15,672 bases of DNA from Frankia sp. (GTDB taxonomy: Bacteria > Actinomycetota > Actinomycetes > Frankiales > Frankiaceae). Of the stretch, positions 15,656 through 15,672 are shown one piece after another. The position numbers and the translations under genes are program-made. The stretch is taken from positions 1-15,672 of the forward strand of contig JADGHD010000042.1 of NCBI GenBank assembly GCA_019689615.1. Direction: 5' to 3'. The first letter of the stretch is position 1, and each line of letters opens with the position of its first letter. The notes beneath the pieces are model-generated. The model saw only the letters and a list, made by a program, of their open reading frames with translations. It did no database searches and was not told where the DNA came from.

Positions 15656-15672
15656 CTGTCACTTATACACAA
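15656..15672. other. Tn5 transposase-end-like sequence at the contig edge
   Basis: CTGTCACTTATACACAA matches the Tn5 mosaic end (CTGTCTCTTATACACATCT) at 15 of 17 bases, and the outside end equally well. It is abruptly AT-rich against its surroundings and lies exactly at the sequence end. This is best explained as leftover tagmentation adapter. Confidence 0.7.

Noticed and set aside
15656..15672. A genuine mobile element end
   Set aside because: It lies exactly at the sequence terminus with no transposase or target duplication visible; adapter carry-over explains it better.

Overview
The window is GC-rich throughout, and its codons favour G or C in the third position. Its gene families (MsiK-type sugar ATPase, LacI-controlled sugar uptake, TetR plus amidohydrolase, DmdR/IdeR-like iron boxes) fit a high-GC actinomycete. 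A Frankia- or Streptomyces-like organism is a reasonable guess, but nothing here fixes the genus. The left edge cuts a gene. The right edge looks like a contig end, because its last 17 bases resemble a Tn5 transposase end (sequencing-library adapter).

Region 1 (1-453) is the 3' part of a TPR-repeat protein.

Region 2 (about 510-9675) is a carbohydrate uptake and breakdown locus. An MsiK-type ATPase gene has its own promoter and a strong hairpin behind it. It converges on a two-gene minus-strand operon, in which a LacI-family repressor is joined by an ATGA stop/start overlap to a GH3 beta-glycosidase. Divergent from the repressor is a plus-strand operon: solute-binding lipoprotein, two permeases, aldo/keto reductase. 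That operon has no ATPase of its own, so the MsiK-like protein is the obvious partner. The layout recalls the Streptomyces bxl (xylobiose) system. A LacI-type operator (5402-5419) lies in the divergent region, inside the spacer of the repressor's own promoter. That promoter places the probable transcription start on a GTG codon, which suggests a leaderless repressor mRNA 45 nt shorter than the longest reading frame.

Region 3 (9676-12537) holds a short open stretch of doubtful meaning, a small degenerate cupin (minus), a divergent metal-dependent amidohydrolase (plus) and a TetR regulator. A perfect palindrome (CTAGAC-gct-GTCTAG) between cupin and amidohydrolase overlaps the likely -35 box and is the natural target of that TetR protein. 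Hairpins follow the amidohydrolase and the TetR gene.

Region 4 (12538-15672) is the most unusual. One 948-residue protein fuses an adenylation domain, a phosphopantetheine carrier domain and a ten-segment AT3-type membrane acyltransferase. It therefore carries activation, tethering and transfer of an acyl group in one chain, the same division of labour as DltA/DltC/DltB. Two 21-bp direct repeats, 30 bp apart and similar to the DtxR-family iron box, precede it. A third iron-box-like site follows it, ahead of a gene that begins at 15611 and runs into the contig end. No rRNA, tRNA, CRISPR array or insertion sequence was seen.
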